From the NCBI GenBank assembly GCA_031277805.1, contig JAITLR010000014.1, positions 1-64,000 on the forward strand: DNA of 64,000 nucleotides. The letters are read 5' to 3'. This document shows, piece after piece, positions 38,064 through 47,762 of this stretch (position 1 is the first letter of the stretch; each line of letters starts with the position of its first letter). The notes beneath the pieces were generated by a model. It did not search any database. It was not told the DNA's origin and was given only the letters and a program-made list of their open reading frames with translations. The DNA is from Comamonas sp. GTDB lineage: Bacteria; Pseudomonadota; Gammaproteobacteria; Burkholderiales; Burkholderiaceae_C. The position numbers were made by a program, and so were the translations under genes.

Positions 38064-39047
38064 ATGTTTCGCCAACTGATCACCTGCACTGCCATGGTTG
38101 CGGCTACTGGCCTGAGCTTTTCCGCCGCCGCACAAGACCCCGCCAAGGACTATCCGAACAAGCCTGTTCGTATGATCGTCCCCTTCCCGCCAGGTGGAGG
38201 TACCGACATCCTCTCGCGCGTGATCTCCAACAAGCTCACCGAAGTCAGCCACTGGACCGTGGTGCCCGACAACCGCGCAGGTGCAGGTGGCACCATCGGC
38301 ATCACCGAAGCCGTGAAAGCCGCCCCCACAGGCTACGACATGGTCATGGGCCAGAAGGACAATGTGGTTCTGGGCCCCTATCTGTACAAAAGCCTGCCCT
38401 GGAACCCCACCAAGGACCTGACTCCCGTGGCCCATGTGGCCTACACCCCCATCGTCATCGCCACGGCCGCCAACTCGCCCTACAAGACGCTGGCAGATGT
38501 GGTGGCCGCCGCCAAGAAGAACCCCGCCAAGATCACCTATGGCTCCCCCGGCAACGGCACCAGCATTCATCTGGCTGGCGTGATGCTGGAAAAGGCCTCG
38601 GGCATACAGCTGACCCATGTGCCTTACAAGGGCTCCAATCCGGCCATGATGGATGCGCTGGCCGGCAATGTGGATCTGCTGGTGTCTTCCGTGCCTTCGG
38701 CCATTGCCCAGATCAAATCGGGCAAGCTGCGCGCCATTGCCGTGACCTCGGCAGCCCGCTCGTCCTCGTTGCCCGATACGCCCACCTTGGCCGAATCCGG
38801 CCTCAAGGGCTTCAACGTGAGCACCTGGTACGGCATCTTCATGCCCAGGAACACGCCAACGCCCATCGTGAACAAGGTCAATGCCGAAGTGAACAAGCTG
38901 CTGGCCATGCCCGAAGTCAAGGAAGCCATCCTGACCCAGGGCGCCGAGCCCCAGGCCATGAGCGTGGAAGCCTTCAACAAATTCTTCCAGGCAGACTTCA
39001 AGGCCAACAAGGCCATCGTTGAGGCTTCTGGCGCAAGCATTCAATAA
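38064..39047 (+). CDS. Bug/TctC-family periplasmic solute-binding protein
   Basis: 327 residues. A signal peptide ends near SAAAQ (about residue 23). The mature start DYPNKPVRMIVPFPPGGGTDILSRV, the loop DNRAGAGGTIGI and the HVPYKGSNPAMMDALAGNVDLL segment are standard for this family. GGAG lies about 11 bases before the ATG. No transporter membrane subunits are adjacent, so it is the second orphan receptor in the window. Ligand unknown; family members bind di- and tricarboxylates, aromatic acids or amino acids. Confidence 0.93.
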   Translation: MFRQLITCTAMVAATGLSFSAAAQDPAKDYPNKPVRMIVPFPPGGGTDILSRVISNKLTEVSHWTVVPDNRAGAGGTIGITEAVKAAPTGYDMVMGQKDNVVLGPYLYKSLPWNPTKDLTPVAHVAYTPIVIATAANSPYKTLADVVAAAKKNPAKITYGSPGNGTSIHLAGVMLEKASGIQLTHVPYKGSNPAMMDALAGNVDLLVSSVPSAIAQIKSGKLRAIAVTSAARSSSLPDTPTLAESGLKGFNVSTWYGIFMPRNTPTPIVNKVNAEVNKLLAMPEVKEAILTQGAEPQAMSVEAFNKFFQADFKANKAIVEASGASIQ

Positions 39048-39095
39048 CCCCCTGAGCGGCTGCGCCGCGAGGCGGCTCTTGCTTGCTGCCTCTGA
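39046..39095. repeat. Partial copy of the CCCCTGAGC palindromic repeat
   Basis: Directly after the Bug stop codon comes CCCCCTGAGC (39048-39057) and GGCTGCGCCGC, similar to the ends of the element in the rluA-like gene and the copy at 54985-55057, but only the first half is recognisable. Confidence 0.45.
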
Positions 39096-39149
39096 CTTGG
39101 AGCATGGCAGTTTGATAGCTTGCGCCCAGTGGTTCAAAGCCGCTCTTGT

Positions 39150-39183
39150 AAAAAGAAAGACCTCTTGCGAGGTCTTTCTTTTT
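39150..39183. terminator. Bidirectional terminator between Bug gene and universal stress gene
   Basis: AAAAAGAAAGACCTC (39150-39164) pairs perfectly with GAGGTCTTTCTTTTT (39169-39183) around a TTGC loop. Both the plus-strand Bug gene and the minus-strand stress gene end here. Confidence 0.9.
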
Positions 39184-39204
39184 GTAGCCATTGGGAATAT
39201 GCGC

Positions 39205-39648
39205 TTATTCGCGTACGACAAGCACCGGGATTTTGACGGCGCCCAGCACGCGCTGGGTGACGCTGCCCAGCATCAGCTTCTCCAGGCCGCGGCGGCCCTG
39301 GGAACCCATGACGATCAGATCTGCCCCCACGCTGTCCATGGTGTTGACGATGCCTTCGTGCACGGCATGACCTTCGCCGACCAGGGTGTTCACTGTCACG
39401 CCTTCGGCTTCCATGATGGACTTGACTGCGTCGAGGGCCGTGTTGGCTTCTGCGGTGGCAGCGCTCAAATATTGCGACTGGCCATAGGCGAAATCGGCTC
39501 CCACGCCGGTGAAGGGATAGGGGTCGACCACATACACCGCCGTCACGGCACTGCCAAAGACCTTCGAGAGTTCTGCTGCCTTGCGCGCAGCCAGCAACGA
39601 GGGTTTGGAGCCGTCAACCGGAACCAGGATGTGATTGAACATGGACAT
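39205..39648 (-). CDS. Universal stress protein (UspA family)
   Basis: 147 residues. It opens MFNHILVPVDGSKPSLLAARKAAELSK, the usual first strand and helix, and the ATP-binding loop is GSQGRRGLEKLMLGSVTQRVL near the end, with the G-x-x-G-x(9)-G-S pattern. Such proteins bind ATP and are induced by starvation and other stress. AAGGAGAAGCCC precedes the ATG at 39648, which is better than the in-frame start further upstream. Confidence 0.93.
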   Translation of the reverse strand: MSMFNHILVPVDGSKPSLLAARKAAELSKVFGSAVTAVYVVDPYPFTGVGADFAYGQSQYLSAATAEANTALDAVKSIMEAEGVTVNTLVGEGHAVHEGIVNTMDSVGADLIVMGSQGRRGLEKLMLGSVTQRVLGAVKIPVLVVRE

Positions 39649-39777
39649 GGGCTTCTCCTTGGTAGCTTGGCGGTTCTGCATGCAGGCACCGCCGTTTCAA
39701 TAAAGCAAGTCTGCCCCTATCATGCCCCAGCGTCCTGACCTGTATCAACCCCAAGAGGAGATCAATGGCGCAATGGC

Positions 39778-40248
39778 TTAAAGGCAAACATGCGCTGCGT
39801 CATAGGCGTAGCACTTGTCCAGCAGCTTGTGCGATTTGTCGGTGATGGTGATGCGCGAGCCATCGGGGCGCAGCAGCGAGACATGCTTGAACGCAGGCTC
39901 ATTGGGCTGGCTTGGTGCGTCGCGGCGCACGGACCAGTCCTCCCTCACCGGGCCCGATGGCAGCTCCAGCGTTACCTGAATTTCCTTGGTGTCGTCCGCC
40001 AGACGAATGCATTTGGCACCATCGACCACGGAGACGGCACCGGCCGGAGCGGCCAATCCATACGGACATTCCTGCAGACCATGAATCGGTACTGCCGCAT
40101 CGTTCACCGTGATTTCCAGACCGTTGCGAAAGTAGATCGTCGGCTCCTTGAAGGAGGCCTTCACGGAATGGTCTTCAGAGGGTGTGCAGGCTGCGATGAC
40201 AGCAAGAGCGGCAAGCGAGGTCAGTAAAAAAGCAGGAAAACGTATCAT
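39778..40248 (-). CDS. Hypothetical lipoprotein
   Basis: 156 residues from the ATG at 40248. The signal peptide ends in a lipobox-like VIAAC with Cys21. The mature part has four further cysteines (ECPYG, AKCIRL, DKCYAYDAAHVCL) that could form disulfides, and looks beta-rich. No family is recognised. It is probably exported to the outer membrane as no Asp follows the lipid Cys. Confidence 0.7.
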   Translation of the reverse strand: MIRFPAFLLTSLAALAVIAACTPSEDHSVKASFKEPTIYFRNGLEITVNDAAVPIHGLQECPYGLAAPAGAVSVVDGAKCIRLADDTKEIQVTLELPSGPVREDWSVRRDAPSQPNEPAFKHVSLLRPDGSRITITDKSHKLLDKCYAYDAAHVCL

Positions 40249-40413
40249 GCAAAAACAGCTGCACACAATGCGCAGCCCGGGCCCGTTGGAGTTGGTGTGA
40301 AGTTATCGCTTGAGGTTGGCCACCTGGGTTTTCTTGGCTTGACAACATCAAGGTGGCGCATCATGCCGCAGAAATGCGTGACTCTTTGTTAACTACACAC
40401 CGAACATTTTTAT

Positions 40414-41178
40414 TCAGGCCGCCTGCTCCTCTGCCCCCTGGAAGTTGCCCCGCCTGTAGGTAAGCACCAGGGTATCGCGCACGCCACTCTCGCCCAAGGG
40501 CTGGATCGGCGTGGTTTCATGAATCATCCGGGCATCATCGAGCAGCAGCACAGACCAGGGCTCGGTCAAGGTAAAGCGCTGGCCGCTGGGACCCGTCGCC
40601 TCAAAGACGCGCGTCTCGCCGCCTTTGACGCCCTGGCGTTGCACCACCACCACCACCACCAGGTCCACGCCATCGCGGTGGGCACCTTCGGGTGTTGGGC
40701 GGCCGATACCATCCGCCGTATCGATACGGAACTGGTGCGCCTCCACAAACCATTGCTCATGCTGGCCTGCCGGGCAGAACACCTCGTCCGACAGCTCGGC
40801 CAGCGACTGCAGCATATGCTCCCAGACCTGGCTTTGCACTGTGGCCGCCTCCATGGGGGCAAACAAGCGCTGCATGCCCCCGTGCAATGCGTTGTATTCC
40901 ACGGGCTGCCAGTGCGCGCGATGCGGTACCTGGGTCAGCTCATCCGATCCGGCTACAAAGCAGGAATGGCGGCGGCGTCGATAGCGGCCACCATCCTTGA
41001 GAAATTCATCGGGAGGCAACGCCTGCCAGTCGGCACTCAAAGCCTGCAGTTCTTCGAGATTCACGCCCATCCACTGCGCAAAATCATCGGGCTTCAGTAC
41101 GGCAAAACCCTGAGCACGCAGGGACTGAGCAGCATCGCATGCCGCTGTGTAGGGAGGAAGAAACGAGATATGCGCCAT
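40414..41178 (-). CDS. 2-oxoglutarate/Fe(II) dioxygenase (2OG-Fe_Oxy_2 type)
   Basis: 254 residues from the ATG at 41178. The iron site is H167-x-D169 in EGAHRDGVD and a distal H220 in ARMIHETTP; the PF10014-like family includes the isoleucine dioxygenase of Bacillus, but the bacterial substrates are mostly unknown. DGGRYRRRRHSCF near residue 62 is a family hallmark. Just after the HxD motif is a run of six valines encoded by six GTG codons in a row. The TTG at 41232 could add 18 residues, but MAHISFLPPY fits the family start better. No partner gene. Confidence 0.82.
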   Translation of the reverse strand: MAHISFLPPYTAACDAAQSLRAQGFAVLKPDDFAQWMGVNLEELQALSADWQALPPDEFLKDGGRYRRRRHSCFVAGSDELTQVPHRAHWQPVEYNALHGGMQRLFAPMEAATVQSQVWEHMLQSLAELSDEVFCPAGQHEQWFVEAHQFRIDTADGIGRPTPEGAHRDGVDLVVVVVVQRQGVKGGETRVFEATGPSGQRFTLTEPWSVLLLDDARMIHETTPIQPLGESGVRDTLVLTYRRGNFQGAEEQAA

Positions 41179-41375
41179 AAGGTCGGCTAGCTTACTCCCG
41201 TGCGCGTCCTGGAAGTCCAGCCTCAACAGCAAAATTTACGCAAGGCTGCATCAACCAAATTGCATGGATGAAAAAACTGCCTGCATTCCTAGTGAATGCA
41301 GGTAGCCAAGGGCGAGCCTCGGATCTGAAGCCCGCCATTCATCACAACAGTGATGAGAGCAATGGGGTTGGCAAA

Positions 41376-42629
<1,254 letters not shown>

Positions 42630-42676
42630 CTAAGTTTTGTGCTGCATCAAGGCACGGGGTCTGCGTACTTGTTTGC

Positions 42677-42711
42677 GCGATAATCGCACAAGAAGATCGA
42701 TAATCGCACAA
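42677..42711. promoter_or_regulatory. Direct repeats between pobA and its IclR-type regulator
   Basis: CGATAATCGCACAA occurs at 42678-42691 and its first 14 bases again at 42698-42711, exactly 20 bases apart, two helical turns. The first copy contains the palindrome GCGAT-A-ATCGC (42677-42687). They lie 19 bases before the regulator start. They are good candidates for the IclR-family operator controlling both genes. Confidence 0.7.
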
Positions 42712-42729
42712 AACCCCATCTCGCCCGCC

Positions 42730-43518
42730 ATGACAGACCGCAGCTCCGCCTCCATCGCCCCCGCAGACTTCATCGCAGGCCTTGCCAAAGGCCTGGCCGT
42801 GCTGGAGAGTTTCGACACCGAGCGTCAGCGCCTGAACGCCACCATGGCGGCCGAACGCGCAGGCATCACCAGGGCTGCAGCGCGGCGGCATTTGCTGACG
42901 CTCAGCTATCTCGGCTATCTGGAAACCGACGGCAGCCACTACTGGCTGGCTCCCAAGGTGCTGCGCCTGTCGGGCAGCTATCTGGCTTCGGCCCGGCTGC
43001 CGCGCATCGTCCAGCCCATACTGCACCGTCTCGCGGCCCAGACCGGCCTGTCATATTCCTGCGTGGTGCGCGAGGGGCGCGAAGTCGTCATCGTGGCACG
43101 CAGCGCCGTGCATGAAAAAGGTGAGCGGCTGATGGCTCACGGCCTGCATCTGGGCACGCGCCTGCCCGCCCACGCCACCTCCACGGGGCGCGTGTTGCTG
43201 GCGTCGCTGTCGCCTGCCGAGCTTGATGAATGGCTGCGTACCTATGACCTGCCCAAACTGACAGCGCACACGGTCACCGATATCGACGCTCTCAAAAAGG
43301 TGCTGGACGAGGTACGGCGCCTGGACTACTGCCTGGCGCAGGAGGAGCATGAACTGGCTATTCAGGCCGTAGCCGTGCCGCTGCGCGATATGCAGGGTCG
43401 CACCGTGGCCGCTCTGAATATGGTCACTTCGGCCAAGCGCATGAGCGGCCAGGTCATGCAGCAGGAAATCCTGCCCTTGCTGCAGGAAGGCGCCCGAACG
43501 CTGCGCCCGCTGGTCTGA
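42730..43518 (+). CDS. pobR: IclR-family regulator, likely PobR
   Basis: 262 residues from the ATG at 42730. The winged helix is at about residues 18-80 (GLAKGLAVLESFDTERQRLNATMAAERAGITRAAARRHLLTLSYLGYL), then the IclR effector domain: THASTGRVLLA-type segment as HATSTGRVLLASL, GYCLAQEEHELA-type as DYCLAQEEHELAIQAVAVPLRD. This is very like PobR/PcaR/PcaU regulators of the beta-ketoadipate pathway. It is divergent from pobA and probably activates it when 4-hydroxybenzoate is present. The gene name is inferred from position and family. Confidence 0.88.
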   Translation: MTDRSSASIAPADFIAGLAKGLAVLESFDTERQRLNATMAAERAGITRAAARRHLLTLSYLGYLETDGSHYWLAPKVLRLSGSYLASARLPRIVQPILHRLAAQTGLSYSCVVREGREVVIVARSAVHEKGERLMAHGLHLGTRLPAHATSTGRVLLASLSPAELDEWLRTYDLPKLTAHTVTDIDALKKVLDEVRRLDYCLAQEEHELAIQAVAVPLRDMQGRTVAALNMVTSAKRMSGQVMQQEILPLLQEGARTLRPLV

Positions 43519-43677
43519 AGCTATCTTTTTAAAAGCTGCTGACGCTTGTCGAACAATGATTTCAGATTCATAACGAGCTGATTTCTTTGCATATCCAGCG
43601 CTAAACGCCCTCATATCCATAGCAAACACTATGAATGTGCGCCGCCAGACCAGTTGACGGGTCACAAGACCCAAGGT

Positions 43678-44589
43678 TCAGATATGCCCGCTCTCCACCG
43701 AGCAGACCTGCACACTGAGGCGTCGCAGCAGTTCGGCTGTACGACGAATCAGCGGCGTGGACTTTTTCTTGGCCGACTGCACCAGACACAGCGTGCTGAC
43801 GATATGCGGCGACTTGATGGGCACCTCGACCAGGGCCGAGTCCGTGGCATGGCTGTGCATGGCACTATCGGTCAGCGCCGCAAAACCATAGCCTCCGCGC
43901 ACCAGATCCAGAATGGCTGGCACGCTGGAAACTTCCCACACCACATTGAGCTTGACCTGGGACAGCGTGGCCTGGGCTTCCATGAGCTTGCGAAAGATCT
44001 GGCCGCGCTGGGGCATGATCAGCGGGAATTCATCCAGATGCTCGAACGGAATACTGGTGCGCCCGGCCAGCGCACTCGCAGGGCCGATCAGGTTCAGACG
44101 CTCCTCCAGGATGGGTGTGACCTCGATATGCGCATGGGGCTCGGGCGTATAGACCAGGCCCAGGTCCATGCGCCCCGAAGTCAGCCACTCCGAGATATTC
44201 ACGGAAAAGCCCTCCACCACCGCCAGCCTTGCCTTGGGCATTTCACGGCTGAAGCCGTCGATGAGCGGCAAGGTCAGCCGACGCGCCAAGCTGGGCGGCA
44301 AGCCCACGGTGATGCGCCCTACGGGTTCATCCCGCTGACTGCTCAGATCTTCCTTGGCCATGGCCACGCGCTGCATGATGGCGTGGCCGTGCTCCAGCAG
44401 GCGGCGTCCGGCATCGGTCAGCGTCACACCGCGCCCCGTGCGGATCAGCAAGGTCTCGCGCAGCTCCGTCTCCAGCGCCCGTACCTGACGGCTGAGCGCG
44501 GGCTGGGCAATATCCAGCAACACGGCCGCCTTGCTGAAGCTGCCCGCCTCCGCAACCTGAACAAAGGTTTCTATCTGCTGCAAATTCAC
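43678..44589 (-). CDS. LysR-type regulator divergent from a Bug receptor
   Basis: 303 residues. Starts as GTG at 44589 (NLQQIETFVQVAEAGSFSKAAVLLDIAQPALSRQVRALETELRETLL), preceded by GGGAGGAG at seven bases. The helix-turn-helix is the NAC/CynR-like branch; the effector domain includes TVGLPPSLARRLTLPLID. The target is probably the divergent Bug gene 192 bases away and perhaps the MHS transporter beyond. The inducer is unknown; the pob genes next door hint at an aromatic acid. Confidence 0.9.
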   Translation of the reverse strand: MNLQQIETFVQVAEAGSFSKAAVLLDIAQPALSRQVRALETELRETLLIRTGRGVTLTDAGRRLLEHGHAIMQRVAMAKEDLSSQRDEPVGRITVGLPPSLARRLTLPLIDGFSREMPKARLAVVEGFSVNISEWLTSGRMDLGLVYTPEPHAHIEVTPILEERLNLIGPASALAGRTSIPFEHLDEFPLIMPQRGQIFRKLMEAQATLSQVKLNVVWEVSSVPAILDLVRGGYGFAALTDSAMHSHATDSALVEVPIKSPHIVSTLCLVQSAKKKSTPLIRRTAELLRRLSVQVCSVESGHI

Positions 44590-44781
44590 CAAACTCTCCT
44601 CCCACAAGCCATGCCATTCTGCTATAGCTGCTAGCTTCAGGTAGAACTACACAGATAGATCCTAGATGACACAATGGGATACAACTGGGCATAGAAGAAT
44701 CAAGACAACAAGCCGACGAGATCAACAATGCGTGACAACAACACGCAGCTCACCATCGACAGTCCTATCCAGGGAGACAAA

Positions 44782-45783
44782 ATGACCCATAAGCTCAATA
44801 TGAGCCGCCGCCAAGCTGCATTCGCACTGGGCGCCATTGCCGCAGCCGTGGCAGCCCCCTCGTTCGCCCAGGGCGATCTGAAGTGGCCCACCAAGTCCTC
44901 GCGCATCATCAACCCATTTCCCGTAGGCGGCGGCCCCGATGGCCTGTCGCGTTTGGTGGCCGACAAACTGGGTCGCGCCTGGGGTCAGCCCGTCGTGGTG
45001 GAAAACCGCCCTGGTGGCAACGGCTTCATCGCCATCAATGAATTCAAGCGTGGCGCCACCGACGGCACGGACATGATCCAGCTCGACAACGTCCACATCG
45101 CCGCCTACCCCCACCTGTTCAAGAAGCTGCCCTATGACTTGAACAAGGACTTCGAGATCCTGATGCCCTTGTTCCGCAACTTCTTCTTTGTCTGCGTTCC
45201 GGTCAACAGCCCGTACAAGACCATCGGCGACCTGATTGCCGATGCCAAGGCGCACCCCGGCAAGCTCAACTACGGCTCCTGGTCCGTGGGCAACCCCGTG
45301 CACCTGGGCTCGGCCCTGCTGGAAAACCAGACCGGCACCAAGATGGAGCATGTCATCTACAAGGAAACCAGCCAGCTATATCAGGGCGTTGCCAATGGCG
45401 AGCTGACTTTTGCTCTGGGTTCCCTGGGCACGGCGGGCCCTCTGGTACGTGGCGGCAAGCTGCGCTTCCTGGCTGTGGCGGCACCCAACCGCATCGCCGG
45501 CTTCGAGAACGTGCCCACCGTGTCCGAATCAGGTGGCCCCAAGGACTTTACCGCCATCGGCTGGAATGCCCTGGCCGTGCGTCCCGGCACACCTCCCGCC
45601 GTGATCGAAAAGATCCGCACCGACGTGCGCCAGGCCCTGACAGGCCAGGACGTCAAGGACAAGTTCGCAGCCTTTGGCTACGAATCCTTCAACCCTACGC
45701 CAGCCGAGTTCAAGGCCTTCATGGCCTCCGAGAGCAAGCGCTTTGGTGATGTCATCAAGAAGGCAGGCCTGGCGCTGGACTGA
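44782..45783 (+). CDS. Bug/TctC-family periplasmic solute-binding protein
   Basis: 333 residues. The start at 44782 follows AGGGAGACAAA; the signal peptide begins with a twin-arginine-like NMSRRQAAFALGA and ends near PSFAQ. The mature part has FPVGGGPDGLSRLVADKLG, ENRPGGNGFIA and the loop MEHVIYKETSQLYQG, differing from the common HVPYKG seen in the other two, so its ligand may differ. It is divergent from a LysR gene and followed by a terminator, then by the convergent MHS transporter gene. Confidence 0.92.
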   Translation: MTHKLNMSRRQAAFALGAIAAAVAAPSFAQGDLKWPTKSSRIINPFPVGGGPDGLSRLVADKLGRAWGQPVVVENRPGGNGFIAINEFKRGATDGTDMIQLDNVHIAAYPHLFKKLPYDLNKDFEILMPLFRNFFFVCVPVNSPYKTIGDLIADAKAHPGKLNYGSWSVGNPVHLGSALLENQTGTKMEHVIYKETSQLYQGVANGELTFALGSLGTAGPLVRGGKLRFLAVAAPNRIAGFENVPTVSESGGPKDFTAIGWNALAVRPGTPPAVIEKIRTDVRQALTGQDVKDKFAAFGYESFNPTPAEFKAFMASESKRFGDVIKKAGLALD

Positions 45784-45806
45784 TAGCCCCCCAAACCCTT
45801 AGCTTC

Positions 45807-45831
45807 AAGCCACCCTCAGGGTGGCTTTTTT
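45807..45831 (+). terminator. Terminator of the third Bug gene
   Basis: AAGCCACCC (45807-45815) pairs perfectly with GGGTGGCTT (45819-45827) around a TCA loop, then more T to 45831. Confidence 0.9.
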
Positions 45832-46037
45832 ACAGGCATCTGTTGCCTTTGACGCTGGATGATCTGAGCACTACAACTTGGCAGCAGACTTTCGTCCTTG
45901 TAGATCCGCCATGCGGAAAGCAATGGAAATACACCGCGAAAAGCATTGATGAATGCCTGCCTGTAGATACACAGCGCTCGCAAGGAGTACGTGCCGTCCA
46001 GCCTGATGCTTCATGGCACCAGCTACAAGCGCGCATA

Positions 46038-46066
46038 AAAAATGCCCGGGGCTTCCGGGCATTTTT
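46038..46066 (-). terminator. Terminator of the MHS transporter gene
   Basis: AAAAATGCCCGG (46038-46049) pairs perfectly with CCGGGCATTTTT (46055-46066), 17 bases past the transporter stop on the minus strand. Confidence 0.9.
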
Positions 46067-46082
46067 GTTTCAGTGTCTGCTT

Positions 46083-47423
46083 TTACTGGTCACGAGCCTC
46101 GATGGCACGGTTGATACCCAGGGCTGCCAGCGTGCACAGCGCGCCCGACAGCAGATAAATACCCAGGGCCACCAGACCAAATTTGGCCGACACACCCAGC
46201 GCCACCAGAGGGGCAAACGCCGCGCCGATCAGCCATGCCATATCGGTCGACAAAGCCGCGCCGGTATAGCGGAAATGGGGCGAGAAGTTGGAGGTCACGG
46301 TGCCCGAGGCCTGCCCATAGGACAGTCCCAGCAGAACAAAGCCCACGATGATGAAGACATTGTTTCCCACCGTTCCGCTGCCCAGCAGCCATGGGGCCAG
46401 GAAACTGAAGATGCCGATCAGGCAGGCCATGGTGCCCAGTGTGTTGCGACGGCCGACGCGGTCAGCCAGCCAGCCCGAAATCATGATGGCAATCCCCGCC
46501 AGAAGGGCACCAATGATCTGCACCACCAGCACATCCGTCACCGACTGGTTCGAGTACATCGATATCCAGGACAGCGGGAACACGGTGACAAGGTGGAACA
46601 GCGCAAAGCTGGCCAGCGCCGCGAACGCGCCAATCATCACATTCCGGCCTTCGCTGCTCATTAAACGTGTGACGCTGACGGGCTCCAGTTCACGCTCCTG
46701 CAGCGCCTGTGTATAGGATTGGCCCACAACCAGGCGCAGACGGGCAAACAAGGCCACCACGTTAATCGCAAAGGCAACGCAGAACGGGAAGCGCCAGCCC
46801 CAGCTGAGAAAGTCGTCGGCACTCAGGCTCGAATACAGATAGGCGAACAGCGCTGCAGCAATGATGAAGCCCAGCGGAGCGCCCAACTGTCCGATCATCG
46901 AGTACCAACCGCGCTTGTCCTTGGGCGCCGACATGGCCAGCAGCGAAGGCAGGCCGTCCCAGGATCCCCCAAGAGCCAGGCCTTGCCCGACTCGCAGTAT
47001 CACCAGCGCCCAGATCGCTTTCATGCCGGCAACTTCATAGCTGGGCAAGAAGGTCATGCCCACAGTGCAGACGCCCAGCAGCAGCAATGCCAGAGTCAGC
47101 TTGGTAGCCCGACCCCAGCGGCGCTGCACTGCCATGGACAGCGCCGTACCGATAGGGCGCGCCACAAAGGCCAGCGAGAAAATGGCAAACGCGGCCAGCG
47201 TGCCATCGAGTTTGGACAGGTCGGGGAACAGCAGTGATGGGAACACCAGCACGCAGGCAATGCCGAACACAAAGAAATCAAAGTACTCGGAGGAGCGCCC
47301 GATGATCACGCCAACCGCAATCTCACCGGGAGTGACATCCTCATCGGTATCCGCATAGGCCAGCGTTTCCGAGTTGTCATAGTCTTGCTGAGTAAGACCA
47401 ATGGATGGATTCATGCTACTCAT
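46083..47423 (-). CDS. MHS-family (MFS) metabolite transporter
   Basis: 446 residues (443 if the second Met is used) with about 12 membrane segments. GVIIGRSSEYFDFFVFGIACVLVFPSLLFP, ARPIGTALSMAVQRRWGRATKL and RVGQGLALGGSWDGL match the metabolite:H+ symporter group, which carries shikimate, citrate, alpha-ketoglutarate or aromatic acids. An unusual acidic N-terminal tail of about 35 residues precedes the first segment. It lies near pobA and the LysR/Bug pair, so it may take up an aromatic or organic acid; this is inference. It is divergent from the cyo operon. Confidence 0.88.
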   Translation of the reverse strand: MSSMNPSIGLTQQDYDNSETLAYADTDEDVTPGEIAVGVIIGRSSEYFDFFVFGIACVLVFPSLLFPDLSKLDGTLAAFAIFSLAFVARPIGTALSMAVQRRWGRATKLTLALLLLGVCTVGMTFLPSYEVAGMKAIWALVILRVGQGLALGGSWDGLPSLLAMSAPKDKRGWYSMIGQLGAPLGFIIAAALFAYLYSSLSADDFLSWGWRFPFCVAFAINVVALFARLRLVVGQSYTQALQERELEPVSVTRLMSSEGRNVMIGAFAALASFALFHLVTVFPLSWISMYSNQSVTDVLVVQIIGALLAGIAIMISGWLADRVGRRNTLGTMACLIGIFSFLAPWLLGSGTVGNNVFIIVGFVLLGLSYGQASGTVTSNFSPHFRYTGAALSTDMAWLIGAAFAPLVALGVSAKFGLVALGIYLLSGALCTLAALGINRAIEARDQ

Positions 47424-47762
47424 ATAGATACAGCTCCTTGTCTTACTTGTCTTGTCTCACGGACAGTTCCGTTCTACGCCCAAGCATGTGCAGCTGCAAT
47501 AGAGTTTTTGCCCTCGGGACTGTCAGCAGTCGGCTGACCTGATGACCTTCATGGGGCGATTTTGAGCATTTACAAGAGCTTTCTCACCCATCAATGCGCA
47601 GGTTTCCGACAACGCTAAGCCCTTGTCACATAGCGGATTTCAAGACACAAAGCCTTGACCTTGGACAAAATGTCCAATGGACAAAGGTCGAGTCCGTATT
47701 ACATTTGCCGAGATCCAGTAATCCGCGTTTACACCTAAGCGCGACTTTGTCACGCCCAAAGC
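47424..47762. other. Divergent control region between MHS transporter and cyo operon
   Basis: About 340 bases of AT-richer DNA. It carries the composite palindrome described at 47657-47689. Promoters for both genes must lie here but could not be fixed by eye. No ORF of note. Confidence 0.5.
47657..47689. promoter_or_regulatory. Composite palindromic operator upstream of cyoA
   Basis: TTGGACA (47661-47667), AAA, TGTCCAA (47671-47677) is a perfect 17-base palindrome. The right half overlaps a second perfect palindrome, TGTCCA-A-TGGACA (47671-47683), and an outer pair GACCTT/AAGGTC (47657-47662, 47684-47689) encloses both. Three half-sites of one motif suggest cooperative binding. The regulator is unidentified. 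The end lies 73 bases before cyoA. Confidence 0.6.

Larger units (their letters stand above)
45784..46082. other. Convergent spacer with two terminators
   Basis: About 300 bases between the Bug and MHS genes. It begins with one terminator (45807-45831) and ends with another (46038-46066). A plus-strand frame between them starts at a TTG but runs through the second hairpin and into the opposite-strand transporter, so it is not a gene. No other content recognised. Confidence 0.45.

Noticed and set aside
45843..46664. A 273-codon plus-strand frame over the Bug/MHS spacer
   Set aside because: It starts at TTG, runs through a terminator hairpin (46038-46066) and then antisense to the MHS transporter.
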